This document shows positions 6,319-6,366 of a DNA stretch of 6,366 nucleotides, piece after piece. The DNA is taken from positions 1 through 6,366 of the forward strand of contig JALVRY010000119.1 in the NCBI GenBank assembly GCA_027024625.1, written 5' to 3'. Below the pieces are notes generated by a model. It was given only the letters and a program-made list of their open reading frames with translations. It was not told where the DNA came from and ran no database searches. Positions within the stretch are counted from its first letter, which is position 1. Each line of letters opens with the position of its first letter. The position numbers and the translations under genes are program-made. This DNA is from Thiotrichaceae bacterium. GTDB taxonomy: Bacteria; Pseudomonadota; Gammaproteobacteria; Thiotrichales; Thiotrichaceae.

Positions 6319-6366
6319 TTAAGGAAACTCTGATCAAGTCATGAGTGGTTTTCTCGATGCTAAAAT
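6319..6366. mobile_element. Second copy of the TTAA-bounded palindromic element, cut by the window edge, inverted
   Basis: From TTAA at 6319-6322 to the window end, 48 bases match the reverse complement of the right arm of the 1177-1343 element at 43 of 48 positions. The first 28 positions are identical. It is therefore in the opposite orientation to the first copy. It lies 71 bp upstream of the dsrE2-like start, so it could affect that gene's promoter. The rest of the element is outside the window. Confidence 0.8.

Noticed and set aside
1..6366. CRISPR array, tRNA/rRNA, toxin-antitoxin or defence operon
   Set aside because: No spaced direct repeats, tRNA-like cloverleaf or defence-type proteins were seen; all seven genes belong to common housekeeping or metabolic families.

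Overview
The window is ordinary, densely coded bacterial DNA, AT-leaning (about 40% G+C by eye). It most likely comes from a gammaproteobacterium: it carries a full-length bifunctional HldE for LPS heptose synthesis, a proteobacterial-type SmpB, a BluB and a DsrE2-family protein. DsrE2 proteins are common in sulfur-metabolising bacteria, so a sulfur oxidiser is plausible but not shown. Genus cannot be assigned from the sequence alone.

Layout. Positions 6-1130 hold two plus-strand genes 3 nt apart: smpB (trans-translation) and bluB (5,6-dimethylbenzimidazole synthase, the lower ligand of cobalamin). Positions 1131-1352 are a convergent intergenic region almost filled by a 167-bp mobile-element-like palindrome (1177-1343). 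From 1353 to 6247 all five genes are on the minus strand. Read in transcription order they are a DsrE2-like sulfur-carrier-type protein, an NADPH-dependent FMN-reductase-family flavoprotein, a calcineurin-like metallophosphoesterase, hldE, and an FAD-dependent oxidoreductase whose start overlaps the hldE stop. Two consecutive hairpins separate the dsrE2 gene from the flavoprotein gene.

Functional reading. hldE and the FAD oxidoreductase are probably translationally coupled. The phosphoesterase and flavoprotein are co-directional, but gaps of 124 and 70 bp do not prove an operon. No gene set here forms a recognisable defence or other novel system. The most notable non-genic signal is the repeat family. 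The copy at 1177-1343 is a near-perfectly symmetrical foldback centred on base 1260, bounded by TTAA at both ends. A second copy, cut by the window edge, begins at 6319 in the opposite orientation, so two inverted copies bracket the whole five-gene minus-strand block.
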